In this document: piece by piece, positions 23,801 through 40,500 of the stretch
Numbering within the stretch: the first letter of the stretch is position 1
How the letters are laid out: the number at the start of each line of letters is the position of its first letter
NCBI GenBank assembly: GCA_916610825.1
Contig: OU744448.1
Span: 979,501-1,043,500, forward strand
DNA: 64,000 nucleotides
From: Haliclystus octoradiatus
Lineage: Eukaryota > Cnidaria > Staurozoa > Stauromedusae > Haliclystidae
Direction: 5' to 3'
Translations under genes and position numbers: made by a program
Notes under the pieces: model-generated
Told to the model about the DNA's origin: nothing
The model's database searches: none
The model's input: only the letters and a program-made list of their open reading frames with translations

Positions 23801-25962
23801 CTTGGAGGTGCGATAAAATTGACACTGTTGCGAAATTGAATCTAAAATTAACATTTTTGAACTCAGCTCGATGAGTTGTATCTGTACATATCTTTTTATC
23901 AAATTTTACGATGGGGTGGCGAAAAACGGCAGATTCCCTGTCCAGACAATATTATCTGATGTCCCTTCAAGTAGTTGTAGGCTACTCAAACGTGCGGCCA
24001 TGGTTTATTATAAGTTATATGTATATTCGTTCTTCTAGGTTGTTTTATGTGAAAATGTGATATTCAATCAGGCGTGCATGGAAAATGTCTTAACTCATGA
24101 ACTCATTCATGCCTATGATATGTGTCGCGCGAAGTATGAAATTGACAACCTCAAACACATTGCTTGTACTGAGGTAGGTGATAATTGTATTACATTTTAA
24201 GGGTTAGGGCATAGCACATGTGTTACGGCTGCTTTATTTTAGAAGACACAAAGGCTGGAAAGCATGAGAAAGCATCAGAAACCGTAGGCTACGCGCTAGT
24301 TCTTAGTCTTTTTTCAGGTTTGGGGTGAATCCCCATAATTCAATCTGTAATCATCAATAATAATGCTTCTGCAGATGGACACAGAATCAAATTTATTTTC
24401 ACAACAGCTATCGATTATTCATCCATGACAACGACACAATTTTCGAATTTCTCATTGTCATGGCTGAATGATCAATTAGCTGTCAGGCAGACATTTAGGC
24501 ACATTGACTTCACTTAAGTTTGACTTTTCGTATTTCAAGTCTTGAATTTCTCATTTTTTCAAACACTTCTTTCTCAAAAGATAATCATTATTTCGTTGAA
24601 AAAGAAACACAAGTTAACATTTTGGAATTCTCAATCCTATTCTTATCAATGCACACTTGATGTAAGTTTTATTAATATGTTCCAATTCTTTCAAAATAGA
24701 TTCGAGCAGCTAATCTAAGTGGAGATTGTTTCTTCTCACGCGAAACATTTACAAGATTTAACTTTGGATGGAAAGGACACCAACAGGTTAGTGAACCATC
24801 TTAAATCAAAAATGAACGTTAAATGATGAAACAGTTCATGAACATTAAATGGACCATGATAAAGTCAATGGAAACATGCTATTTAAAGTTCATGAACTGT
24901 TTACAAGATGTTCATGAACAGTTCATAAATGTCCGTAAAGTTCATGAAGTGTTTACAAGATGTTCATGAACAGTTCATAAATGTCCGTAAAGTTCATGAA
25001 GTGTTTACAAGATGTTCATGAACAGTTCATAAATGTCCGTAAAGTTCATGAAGTGTTTACAAGATGTTCATGAACAGTTCATAAATGTCCGTAAAGTTCA
25101 TGAAGTGTTTACAAGATGTTCATGAACAGTTCATAAATGTCCGTAAAGTTCATGAAGTGTTTACAAGATGTTCATGAACAGTTCATAAATGTCCGTAAAG
25201 TTCATGAAGTGTTTACAAGATGTTCATGAACAGTTCATAAATGTCCGTAAAGTTCATGAATTGTTTACAAGATGTTCATGAACAGTTCATAAATGTCCGT
25301 AAAGTTCATGAACTGTTCATGAACTCAGCAATTTATTTTGCAGGCATACTTCTGATGACTAATCGACTATAAAATGGTGCATAAAATATATTTGTTAAAC
25401 AGTGGAAATTGCATGCACTTTCATTCACATATGGTTACTATGACTACTAAAAATTCGTTTGTTTTGCATCAGCTATCTAGACTCTTAGGGAAATATATCC
25501 GCTATTACATATTTAAATCTAAAATGATGAGGACACAATTACACAAATGGAATGTGCGAAAAACATGGTTTAGGAAAACTACTCGCAGGGCTTGCAGCAA
25601 TTATACAAAGGCAATTATCAGATACAATTAGAATTAAATTGAGCATACAATCTACAGGTGTTCTAAAGAATTTGATTTCTTGATGAGTGTTGATATGCCT
25701 GATTTCAAGGACTTCATAAATACGATAATCAGCAAGGAAGGTGTGATGGCTTTTCTCTTGTAGATTTATTTAATTTCTTTATAACAAAAATCAGATATTG
25801 ATGGCCATATTATGTTTATCCTAGGAATGCGTCAGAGGACGAGCAATTAAAAGTATACTCTGTGTGAAAGACATTCCTGTGGAAACTGTCACAAAGGCTG
25901 TTGACGAAGTATTTGAAGCATGCTTTAAAGATACAAGTCCGTTTGAAAGAATTCCTCCATGA
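20851..25962 (+). CDS. ATP23: Mitochondrial inner membrane metalloprotease ATP23
   Basis: Zinc protease of the intermembrane space that, in yeast, processes Atp6 and helps assemble the ATP synthase F0 part (human name ATP23/XRCC6BP1). Six exons: 20851-20989, 22123-22168, 22447-22528, 24039-24173, 24700-24786, 25825-25962; 208 residues. The zinc-binding HExxH is in exon 4 ([12 protein letters not shown]). The family cysteines are in CEPC, MCRA and ACTE segments, and GDCFFSRE and [11 protein letters not shown] follow as in other animals. Intron 3 starts with GC rather than GT (CAG|GCATGT); this is the only junction that keeps the frame and restores the KQ-VVLCEN sequence. The protein ends at RIPP, roughly 20 residues before the human C-terminus. 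The introns contain a large inverted repeat and a 52-bp tandem array. Confidence 0.93.
22529..22534 (+). other. ATP23: GC-AG intron donor in ATP23
   Basis: The exon ends in AAACAG and the intron begins GCATGT. No GT within the next codons gives an open frame when joined to the acceptor at 24038; the nearest GT (22532) leads to a stop after five codons. A GC donor preceded by CAG is the usual context of natural GC-AG introns. Confidence 0.75.
22861..23941. repeat. Long inverted repeat: two 488-bp arms, 105-bp spacer
   Basis: Left arm 22861-23348 and right arm 23454-23941 are reverse complements, mismatching at only a few percent of positions by eye, and have the same length. The outer tips read ACAGGGAATCTGCC. 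There is no protein-coding content. The structure would form a very long hairpin. It lies wholly inside ATP23 intron 3. A foldback or hAT-type (CAGGG tip) non-autonomous transposon is plausible, but no convincing target duplication is visible. Confidence 0.85.
24888..25324. repeat. 52-bp tandem array, 8 copies, in ATP23 intron 5
   Basis: Units begin with GTTCATGAA at 24888, 24940, 24992 and so on every 52 bp up to 25304, followed by a partial unit. Units are nearly identical: the first differs from the others at the position that reads ACTG rather than AGTG. Each contains the palindrome GTTCATGAAC. Sequence to the left and right (TGAACATTAAATGGACC, and AATTTATTTTGCAGG) matches family D elements elsewhere, so the array is an internal expansion of one such element. 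Confidence 0.92.
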
Positions 25963-26491
25963 ATCAAACCACATTTCTAGCTATTAAATAAAATTATAAA
26001 ACTACCGCTACAAAAACATAAATATTTAATGAGTTCATGAACGTCAAATGGCCTGAAATTCAGCTATTTAATGTTGATGAACTGTTTTCACAAGGGTATA
26101 AAACAGTTTTAAGGTATAAAAAAGGATTGGTTAAGTTATGGACTCAACACACCAATTATATATACAGTGTGCATATGCCAGAGCCAATAACACTACACCA
26201 TGACATCATTTGCCTTTTGAAAATACTAGAAAAGTTATTTGCGCAGAGTTGAGCTCAAGTAACAACGGAGAAGTGTACTTACTGAGATGAACTGTACTTG
26301 AATAAAGATCAATGTTTTATTATTTGTAAAACATTGTCTTACTGATTGAACATAGGGCTCAATGCAAAATATAGCAGAGCTTAAATAATAAAAGTCAAAG
26401 AAGCAGACAGTCAATGTTTTATTAATTACCAAATTATTACTCTCATATTTAAATTATGATATCAAATTGATGATTAAAAGATGCTGCATCG
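25963..26491. other. Convergent 3' region of ATP23 and LRRC51
   Basis: 529 bp between two converging stop codons. Contains AATAAA soon after the ATP23 stop (25986) and a family D fragment at about 26030-26110 (AGTTCATGAACGTCAAATGG, then TTGATGAACTGTTTTC). No gene seen. Confidence 0.5.
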
Positions 26492-27440
26492 TTAATAATC
26501 AATTCTTCTTTTTGGGCGTTTATACATCACCTTCCATGTCTGGGCGCATTCTCTGTCTTGTTTAGTAACAACACTGAAGTCTAATTTACGAAGTTGTAGA
26601 AGTTTTGATAAGACATAATTTCGATAACTAGGACATGTTTCTTCAATAGGGTTGCCATGCAATGTTAATGTTTTTAAAAATTGTAATTGACATAATTTAT
26701 CAATCTCTTGAAGCGATTCAAGCCCATTTCCATGGAGATAGAGAACTTTTAGATTTGGGAAATCAAGTAGACACTATATGCAATAGAAATAAAAATATTG
26801 AAAAAAGAATAGTGGATATAAAATGGCTTACCCTGTAGTGAAGGAATTGATATATTTGTAAGAGGTTTGTCAAGGTACCTTGCTAATACTTGTGATGTCA
26901 TTAAATGATAAATCGATCCATTCGATTGCTTGTGGATCGATTACTAGTTTGGCTAATGTCTCACTGAAATTGTCCCACTCTGAGATAACGTTGTTGCTCA
27001 AACGGATAGCATTGCTGTTGACAAGCTGACGTTCTTGGCCATTTGACGTGGTCTGGAAAATAATATCATACATACATCATAATATCTGGAATTTAGTTTG
27101 AGATAGAAAGGATGAAAACTTAGTAGCATTATTCAGCAAATAAACACGCCACACGGTAGCCTACTAACACTGTACCAGCACACCTGGGTTTTTTGGACAC
27201 TTGTACTTGAACGAGGTTCCTCTTCCAAACAATCTATAAGTTATGAAAATAGTAAAAGAAATTTTCTAAGACTTATGTAGCATTATTTCAATTAGAGCTT
27301 TCATCTCATATTTTTACAACGATAAGCTTTACAACTTAATCCTTACCGGTGATTGATGCTAACGATAAAAAAGTGAAATCAAGGGGTGGATCAAAATTAA
27401 TTTTTCCAGCCTTTCTGACATGTTTCTGTCTACTTTCCAT
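26492..27440 (-). CDS. LRRC51: Leucine-rich repeat protein LRRC51
   Basis: Small leucine-rich repeat protein (in primates partly fused with TOMT as LRTOMT), conserved in ciliated organisms; molecular role not firmly known. Four exons on the minus strand: 27440-27347, 27233-27184, 27052-26879, 26773-26492; 199 residues against 192 in human. Diagnostic segments: PPLDFTF, EEEPRSS, IEWIDLSFNDITSI, LKVLYLHGN, LKTLTLHGNPIEE, YRNYVLSKLLQLRKLDFS, and a C-terminal WKVMYKRPK. Three to four LRR units run from about residue 60 to 150. It diverges from RNF121 with 463 bp between start codons. Confidence 0.93.
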
Positions 27441-27903
27441 TAAATATATACCCAGTCTTTAATCTTTATCTGAAAATCTTTATCAGTTGGACAAACCCAA
27501 GCCCCAACGGGTGCTATTTTGATGTTATGTATTGTTACAGTTTTCAGAATTCTACTCTACTAATCTGCCATTTTGTTTTAGAAATGCCCAGAATGAAATT
27601 TTATGTTACTATGACAACAGTTCGGATTATCGTAGATTTAATCGGATTTGAAAATAGATCTCGGCCAGCTCTAAAAAGTAATTTAAGTCTGAACGCACAA
27701 TTTGGACTCTGTGTGTTCCAACCTTGGTTCCAACATGTATTCATACATAACTTTTGAGTTACCCCTGCTATTTTATTCAATACAAGAGTTAATCGTTTTC
27801 TTCCCGATTTTTGTGATAAATCTCCCTGTCTTTTGACAATTACATGTCACACAAAATCCCTGGGTACTACCATGTTTAGTATTTTCTATTTTCATCATCC
27901 AAC
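27441..27903. promoter_or_regulatory. Bidirectional promoter region LRRC51 / RNF121
   Basis: 463 bp separating two divergent start codons, no coding capacity, so both promoters lie here. The ATGGCGG context at 27904 is a good translation start for RNF121. No specific factor sites claimed. Confidence 0.6.
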
Positions 27904-34378
<6,475 letters not shown>

Positions 34379-34593
34379 TAAAATCATAAATCATAAATAG
34401 ATCTAAAATCATTTATTGTAAACTTTGCTTAAAGTTAACCATATAAAAAAATAATAAATTATCAACTACAAATACAATTTGTCTTATTACGCTTATAAAT
34501 AGAATAATGTGTTCGGTAGAGGATCATTATTAAATGTGTATTACAAATTAAAAACCAATAGTTTGTTTCTATAAACAAATATATGTTAGTTTT

Positions 34594-37411
34594 TCATGGG
34601 GGAGTCTGTTGAATCCACGCAGATAATTCTTGACAGAATTTGTGTAATGGGAACCCAACTACGTTATAATAATCTCCACGGATACCTTTCACTAACGAGC
34701 CTCCGATACCTTGAATACCATAGCTAGTTAAAAGTTAAGGAATTTTGTCCATATGATGCTACCTGATTATTATAAATTATTCTATATTACAATGTCAGAT
34801 CCTTGCAATCTGATTGGGTTATTGATGTGTTTGGAAATTCTAAACCTCTTTCAAAAATTGCCACTTTGATATTTGAAAGGAAAACAGACTTAAATGATGT
34901 CTCTATGTATTTAAGAAGTTTTTTTCTTCCATGAAAGTTGTAAGAAAATATATTGAATTAAATTGTTAATTCAGGATTAAGCGTTGGGAACGTTAGAGAC
35001 TCTGGATATATTTTGTTATTGCCAGTCTATTTGAAAGAGGTTTTGTTAAAACTTGATTTGCAACGATCAATGAAAAGGATACGCACCAGCTTTATCTCTG
35101 AAATAAATTAGAACGTTCAGTGAAACAGCTTGATTGTATTAATAACCCATCTTAAAATCATAATTGTGTTTTAATGAGTACTTACAATGGTTCATCAGTC
35201 TCGACATAAGCTTTGATGATCTCATCATTCAATATCCCAAAATCAACTTCTGTTATTTCGGAGAACTGACAAATGTTAAACTCTCCTGAAAGAATGGATT
35301 TAAATCAAAATGTCACTCACCAATGTTATTATCAGGGGTCGCACAAGGATTTCCCAGGGGCTAACTCTTTCAAAGAGGGCGCTATTTATAGAAGGTATTG
35401 GCAAACTGCTCAAAGATTCAAAAATTTCTCTCACTGTCGAAACTTTTTTCCCTGATGAGAGGGCTAAGTATCCCTTCCTGTCTGGTAGCCTAGTTATTGT
35501 TCCAGAAAAACTTCAAAACCGTGACAGTGCCTATTGGCTCATGTTTCAAAGTATCTGTTGAAGTATATAACGTATGCACCTTTCTCTTTGCCATGTGAAA
35601 CCAATGCAACACCACTGTGAACTGTATGCATTTTGTTATTCAATCTATAAAAAATTGTTTCAAAAAACATGTTTGAACAACAACAATTGAATTGTCATTT
35701 GGGATGTTGTGACAACAGTGACAGTATGACTGAGTATGACGCAACTACCTGTTTAACATGATTGTTGCATTTAATGCAGTTTTTGGTTTTTCTAAAATGT
35801 CACCATCCATCACCTATTAAAAAGAATATCTCAAAACGTTTAAAGCTAGAATTTAAGTGTTTTGATTGGAACTTTATAAAGGTGGCACACTTTTCAGTAC
35901 GCAGTTATCACAGTTATTATGACAGTGAATTATGGTTATATTCTAATTTAATAATTTGTCTTAGGCCTGGGTTGTGCGCAGTGCTTTTCATGAGTTGTGC
36001 CTAAAGGGCCATTTACACTGCAGCAATATAGGCACTGTACTCACCAATTATCACATCAAACGCGTTAAGGTTTCAAGTGGTTTTTAGCAAAAGCACTGTC
36101 TAAACGGCTTTTGCAGACATTTACGACATTTAACAGTAAGCTTCTGTGTGTGATATACATTTGATAGAAAAAACAATTGGTAATAACATATTTAATATTT
36201 TTATTTTGCACAATTTTAAAAAGTCGTGTAAAATAAAAGTATTAAATATGTTATTACCAATTATTTTTTCTATCAAATTGAAGGCATTCTTTGCCTAATG
36301 ATAGGCCCTATTCGTACTCATTCTCCAGTCACAATCTCTACGTTAAAGATCACCGCCACCGCTCGTTTCAAGCAACTGGCGTTCGTGAGTGGAATATTCT
36401 ACCAGAAAAGATAAAATCAATTACTAAGTTGGAGGTTTTCAAAATACAATGTAGACAATATTTAATAGCTAAAAGTTTTTCCTGTAGAGTTTACGGTAGT
36501 TCAAGCTACCATATTTAGCCACAATAGTTTAAATCATGTTACAAATTATGTTTTCTGTTATTTCAAATCAAGTATTATATAATCTAATCTCTATCAGTCC
36601 TGTGAAAAAGAATGTTTATCAGGTTACACTGGATAAATGATGATGACGATGATGATGATGATGAAGAGTGATTGGAGTGGTTCAGCGGCACTGAGCCGAC
36701 CCAAGGCACACCAGGAGCACGTATGTGGTGAAACAAGTAGCTTATTTTAAGTCTTGAGCCCTATTTACTCACCACAACTGTATCAGCACCGATTACAAGA
36801 TCAAATGATTCTCCCTGTTGTGAGGAAATGAAAATAAGAACTTCAATTTAAATAATTTACAAGATGATCAGATTGATTATTTATATTTGATTGCAATTTT
36901 ACAGTGCTGTTTTATTGAATTCCGTTTTACAAGAATACTTACACTTGCAAGCATAGTCCTTGCTACGTCTAGGGCTTTTTGCTTTCCATTTTCAAGTACA
37001 TAATCAGTAGGTGAGTTGAAAGAAGACTTGTCAAGGTTCTCCTCAAATGATGATCCTTTGATTTGGAAATCAAGATGCTATCAACAAAGAGAGGACACAA
37101 GTTGATGTATCAAAAATTAAGAACAATTATTCAGAAATATCTCTTCAGAAAAAGGCAACTCAACTGTACAGTAAACCACTTCTCATAATCATAATAATTA
37201 AATAACAATATTTCACCTAGCTTGTCCAGAGACAGAGGCTCAGAGCTCTGGCCTACTAACTACTAGAGGGATATATGTAGGTTTACTTTGTGCAAACAAA
37301 AATACATCAACATAAACTCACCAGACCTTCCAATATTTCTTTTCTTCTTGGAGATGTGCTAGCTAATATAATATTTAAAGAAGTCAAACGGGGAAAGACT
37401 TTCTGAAGCAT
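34594..37411 (-). CDS. ASMTL-like: Maf-family nucleotide pyrophosphatase (ASMTL N-terminal domain only)
   Basis: House-cleaning enzyme hydrolysing non-canonical or pyrimidine nucleoside triphosphates (dTTP/UTP class) to monophosphates. Eight exons, minus strand: 37411-37322, 37077-36943, 36814-36773, 35813-35749, 35644-35580, 35285-35186, 35097-35083 (15 nt), 34723-34594; 213 residues, the length of a stand-alone Maf protein. Motifs: STSPRR near the N-terminus, [15 protein letters not shown] with the catalytic Asp, [15 protein letters not shown] (the usual TG is SG), [19 protein letters not shown] and [14 protein letters not shown]. The methyltransferase half found in vertebrate ASMTL is absent: a stop follows TPP. 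The last intron is U12-type. Start codon chosen as the only ATG giving this frame before LASTSPRR. Divergent from ZMYND10 by 113 bp and convergent with RNF121 by 215 bp. Confidence 0.93.
34724..35082 (-). other. ASMTL-like: U12-type intron 7 of the Maf/ASMTL-like gene
   Basis: Minus-strand donor GTATCCTTTT and, 10-12 bases before the AG acceptor, the perfect U12 branch site TTCCTTAAC. It lies between a 15-nt exon and the terminal exon. Together with RNF121 intron 7, two neighbouring convergent genes each carry one minor-spliceosome intron as their last intron. Confidence 0.92.
35083..35097 (-). other. ASMTL-like: 15-nt microexon encoding LDKAGA part of Maf motif
   Basis: Minus strand: acceptor TTTATTTCAG, then 15 nt, then GTATCCTTTT. 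It joins TT| from the previous exon and |C of the next to encode L-D-K-A-G-A, completing the conserved DKAGGYGIQ motif of the family. Without it the motif is lost and the frame, although kept, lacks essential residues. Confidence 0.88.
36159..36278. mobile_element. 120-bp hairpin element, Maf gene intron 3
   Basis: ATTTGATAGAAAAAACAATT at the left edge pairs with its near-perfect complement at the right; arms are about 48 bp around a short AT-rich loop. No coding content. A short foldback MITE. Confidence 0.7.
36285..36665 (+). mobile_element. LINE tail fragment, Maf gene intron 3
   Basis: The frame 36291-36518 shows [20 protein letters not shown] and [10 protein letters not shown], the C-terminal polymerase signature of CR1/L2-like LINEs, followed by an untranslated tail with a GAT/ATG trinucleotide run at 36637-36664. 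Opposite in sense to the host gene. Confidence 0.7.
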
Positions 37412-37524
37412 TTTGTTGTTACATTCATTCGCAAAATTCAAATTTGAAACATGCTTCAAGTAGACTGAGTACGATCTGATGAAAGTAAATGCTATATGTC
37501 AATCAAACTCCTTAGCAACACAAA
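37412..37524. promoter_or_regulatory. 113-bp bidirectional promoter, Maf gene / ZMYND10
   Basis: Only 113 bp separate the two divergent start codons, so both promoters and both leaders must overlap here. No TATA box seen. The CAAAATGGCGG context at 37521 suits the ZMYND10 start. Confidence 0.65.
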
Positions 37525-40500
37525 ATGGCGGACGATGCTGAAATTCAAGCAAATTATGGAGACATTATAAACACTGTTGAAGTTGAAAATTATGTTAATA
37601 GTATTTCTAAAATTCCTATAGAAGAAATTGGATCTGTTAGGCAAGTATTTTTTCCTTCATACTTGCAATAATTTATTCCGTTTGTAAGGTTTTACAAGGT
37701 CGAAAACAGACAGTAAGGAGGACAAACTGCAAAGGACATTTCAACACACTTGCAGTGTTGCAGTGCAGCTAGCTAGGCTAGGTAATAAATATTAAATATT
37801 ATTGATACATCACATATGACATGACCTATGCCTGTTTTTCTGTGTTGTACTTTTTTAATAGTTCATTCTAGCCGTCGTAAAGTGTTTAATATTACAGTTA
37901 TGGCTTACGAATATTTTCAGTGTGCACTGCTTCTTATATCTTTAGCACAAACTCCTAAAATACTGCATGATGCAGTCATTTATATTGACACCAAACATTA
38001 AAAAATATAAATGTTATGTTAATAAGTTTACTAAGTTAGTAAACAAACCAACTGAATGATTATGATAAATGGGGCTATTTTCTATAAATTTCAAGATGAT
38101 TATATTTTCCTTTACCACTAGATGGCAGAATCAACATGAATATCTTGAGAAACTCAACATGCAAGTAGGTAGATAAATAACATCCACTTAATAAACAATT
38201 GAAGAAATCATCAATTGATTAATTTAACTGGCTTTTTACTTGCTTGTGTTCAGATCAATTTTTATTTTTAATTCAAAATTTTTAGGCAATTCAAGAAGTC
38301 TCACTTCAAAAGGAAGAAAACGTAAAAGAAGAATTAATATTACAAAATAAGGTGGGGTTCAAAGCTTAGCTGATATTTACACCTAATTAATTACTAATTA
38401 CATGTAACCAATGTTTTATATCTCAAAAACCGATAGATCATGGAAAATGTATGTCTGATATATTACAAGGTAGCGACAATTAAAACACACATTAATTTCA
38501 ACATTTTCTACTTACACTCTAAACTTGTTAATATTCACTGCCATTGAACGGTTGAGTTTGATTAAATCCGGTTATAGAAAATTTGTAAAAATGGATTGTA
38601 ATGTTCAACAGTTCAGTCAAACCTGTATATAACAACCAGCCATGAGAGGTGGATAAATTGACCAGGTTGCTGTTATATACAGTTAAACCTGTTATAACGG
38701 CCACCTCTATACAGCGGCCACCTGTCTATACTGGTCACTCTTGCAATACCTAAAATAGTATTTTCTATTGAATCAAACCTGTATATAACAGCCACCTGTC
38801 TATAGTGGTCAATTTATCTACCTCTAGTAGCTGGCTGTTATATACAGGTTTCATTGTAATGATTCAATAGAAAATATTACCTTAGACATTGCAAGAGTGA
38901 CCACTATACACAAGTAGCGTTATACAGTGAAACCTGTCAATAACAGCCAGTTGTGAGATTAGAGAATATTGACCATTAAAGGAAGGTGGCCTTTCTATAG
39001 AGGATTCAGTAGAAATAATACTTACTAGCAATGGCCTAATTTGTGCTGATTTAATTTCCATTTGATATTTGGATGTTGCAATTTGTCATCTGATGAAATT
39101 TTATATCAAAGGTTAAAAGCCATACAATTAATACAGTCCAAACATTAAATTTTGTTTCGTAATGCAATACAGACAGCGAAATATAAATTGAAACGTCTTG
39201 GTTTCACTTTTATAAACTCAACAAGTTTTTTGACTGAGGCTGAAATTGTCAAGTTGCCAACCAAGATAGACTTTTCTCAATTTGGAATGAGCGTTATCAC
39301 CGAATTTAATTTTTTATCAATTCATTTATTTCTTCATTTATTAGATTGATCATCTCATTTACAATGTGATCGCAATTGATTTATGGAAAACAAATGTCTT
39401 TCCTGAGATACAGAAGATTGGGATAGGCAACAACGCCAGTGTACCTATCTATATGACGGTAAAAGTTTCTTTCTAAAATAGTAACATCTACTTTTCCTTT
39501 TAAACTTGTGATACGATTGGAAGGGGGAAAACAATTCTGCATATTTATTCATTTTTTGAATCATTACTTGATAAAAAAACGCTCACAAAATGATAAATCA
39601 ATCCAAATGTCTCTGATAAAGGATGATAAGATCTAGATTTATGATTGCTAATTAGCAAACTCAAACGTTGTATCGTTAATCAAACAAGATATTTCTCACC
39701 CAATACTATCCTGGAATTAATTTTACTTCAATTATGAGTAATACATTTTATGGAGTAGCCTGAGCCAAAGACACGCATATGAAAAATAATTCATAAATGT
39801 TAGAAAGATTTCCTGGATGGCTCATGAAAATGAAATTGTCGAGAATTTTGATGAAGACTACACAAATATTTCATGAACATGACAAATTGAACAATTTCAT
39901 GTTCGTACGTTCGTAAGCTCCTGCCCTTTTTTTGTCAGAGGAAACATTCCTTAAAGGGTCAACATTGACCAGTGGCCACTACAAGCTTAATTTTGATTAA
40001 CGCTTATCTTAACTCAACAATCATTGTCACCCATGGTTTCCGCATGGCAGCATGGTTTCAGGCACATACATAACAAGAATGACAACCGCATGTAGACACA
40101 CATGTGATTTGAAGCGCGTAGAGCCCACCGGTTATTTTTTCATTGAAATAATCATCACGGTACTTAATAAATCGTATTCATTAATCTTACCTACAGCTCT
40201 TCCACGAAGCAACAGTCTGTAGTTTACTTGAAGCAATCATTTACCATAGAGTGAGTATGATTAGTGCAGAGGGCAGAATGTCAGTGTCTGGTGATGCAAA
40301 AAGAAATGTTTTTTTTTCTGATAAAAATTTTGTTTCATTTAGGAATCTTGTGAATGTGCTGACGAATCAATTTTAGATCTTGTTGATTATTGCTATCAGA
40401 AGTCAACATTATTAGCCAATACAAGGTAATAGAGCGTTGCATTTCAATGCCCTGACAAGCTAACAAGAGGGATAACTTCACTCCCCCTGTGGAAAAAGTT

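Noticed and set aside
22854..23948. 8-bp hAT-type target duplication around the long inverted repeat
   Set aside because: The flanking 8-mers agree at only four positions, so the class is left open.
24888..25324. Possible CRISPR-like array
   Set aside because: Units are directly contiguous with no variable spacers, lie in an intron of an animal gene and derive from a dispersed palindromic element.
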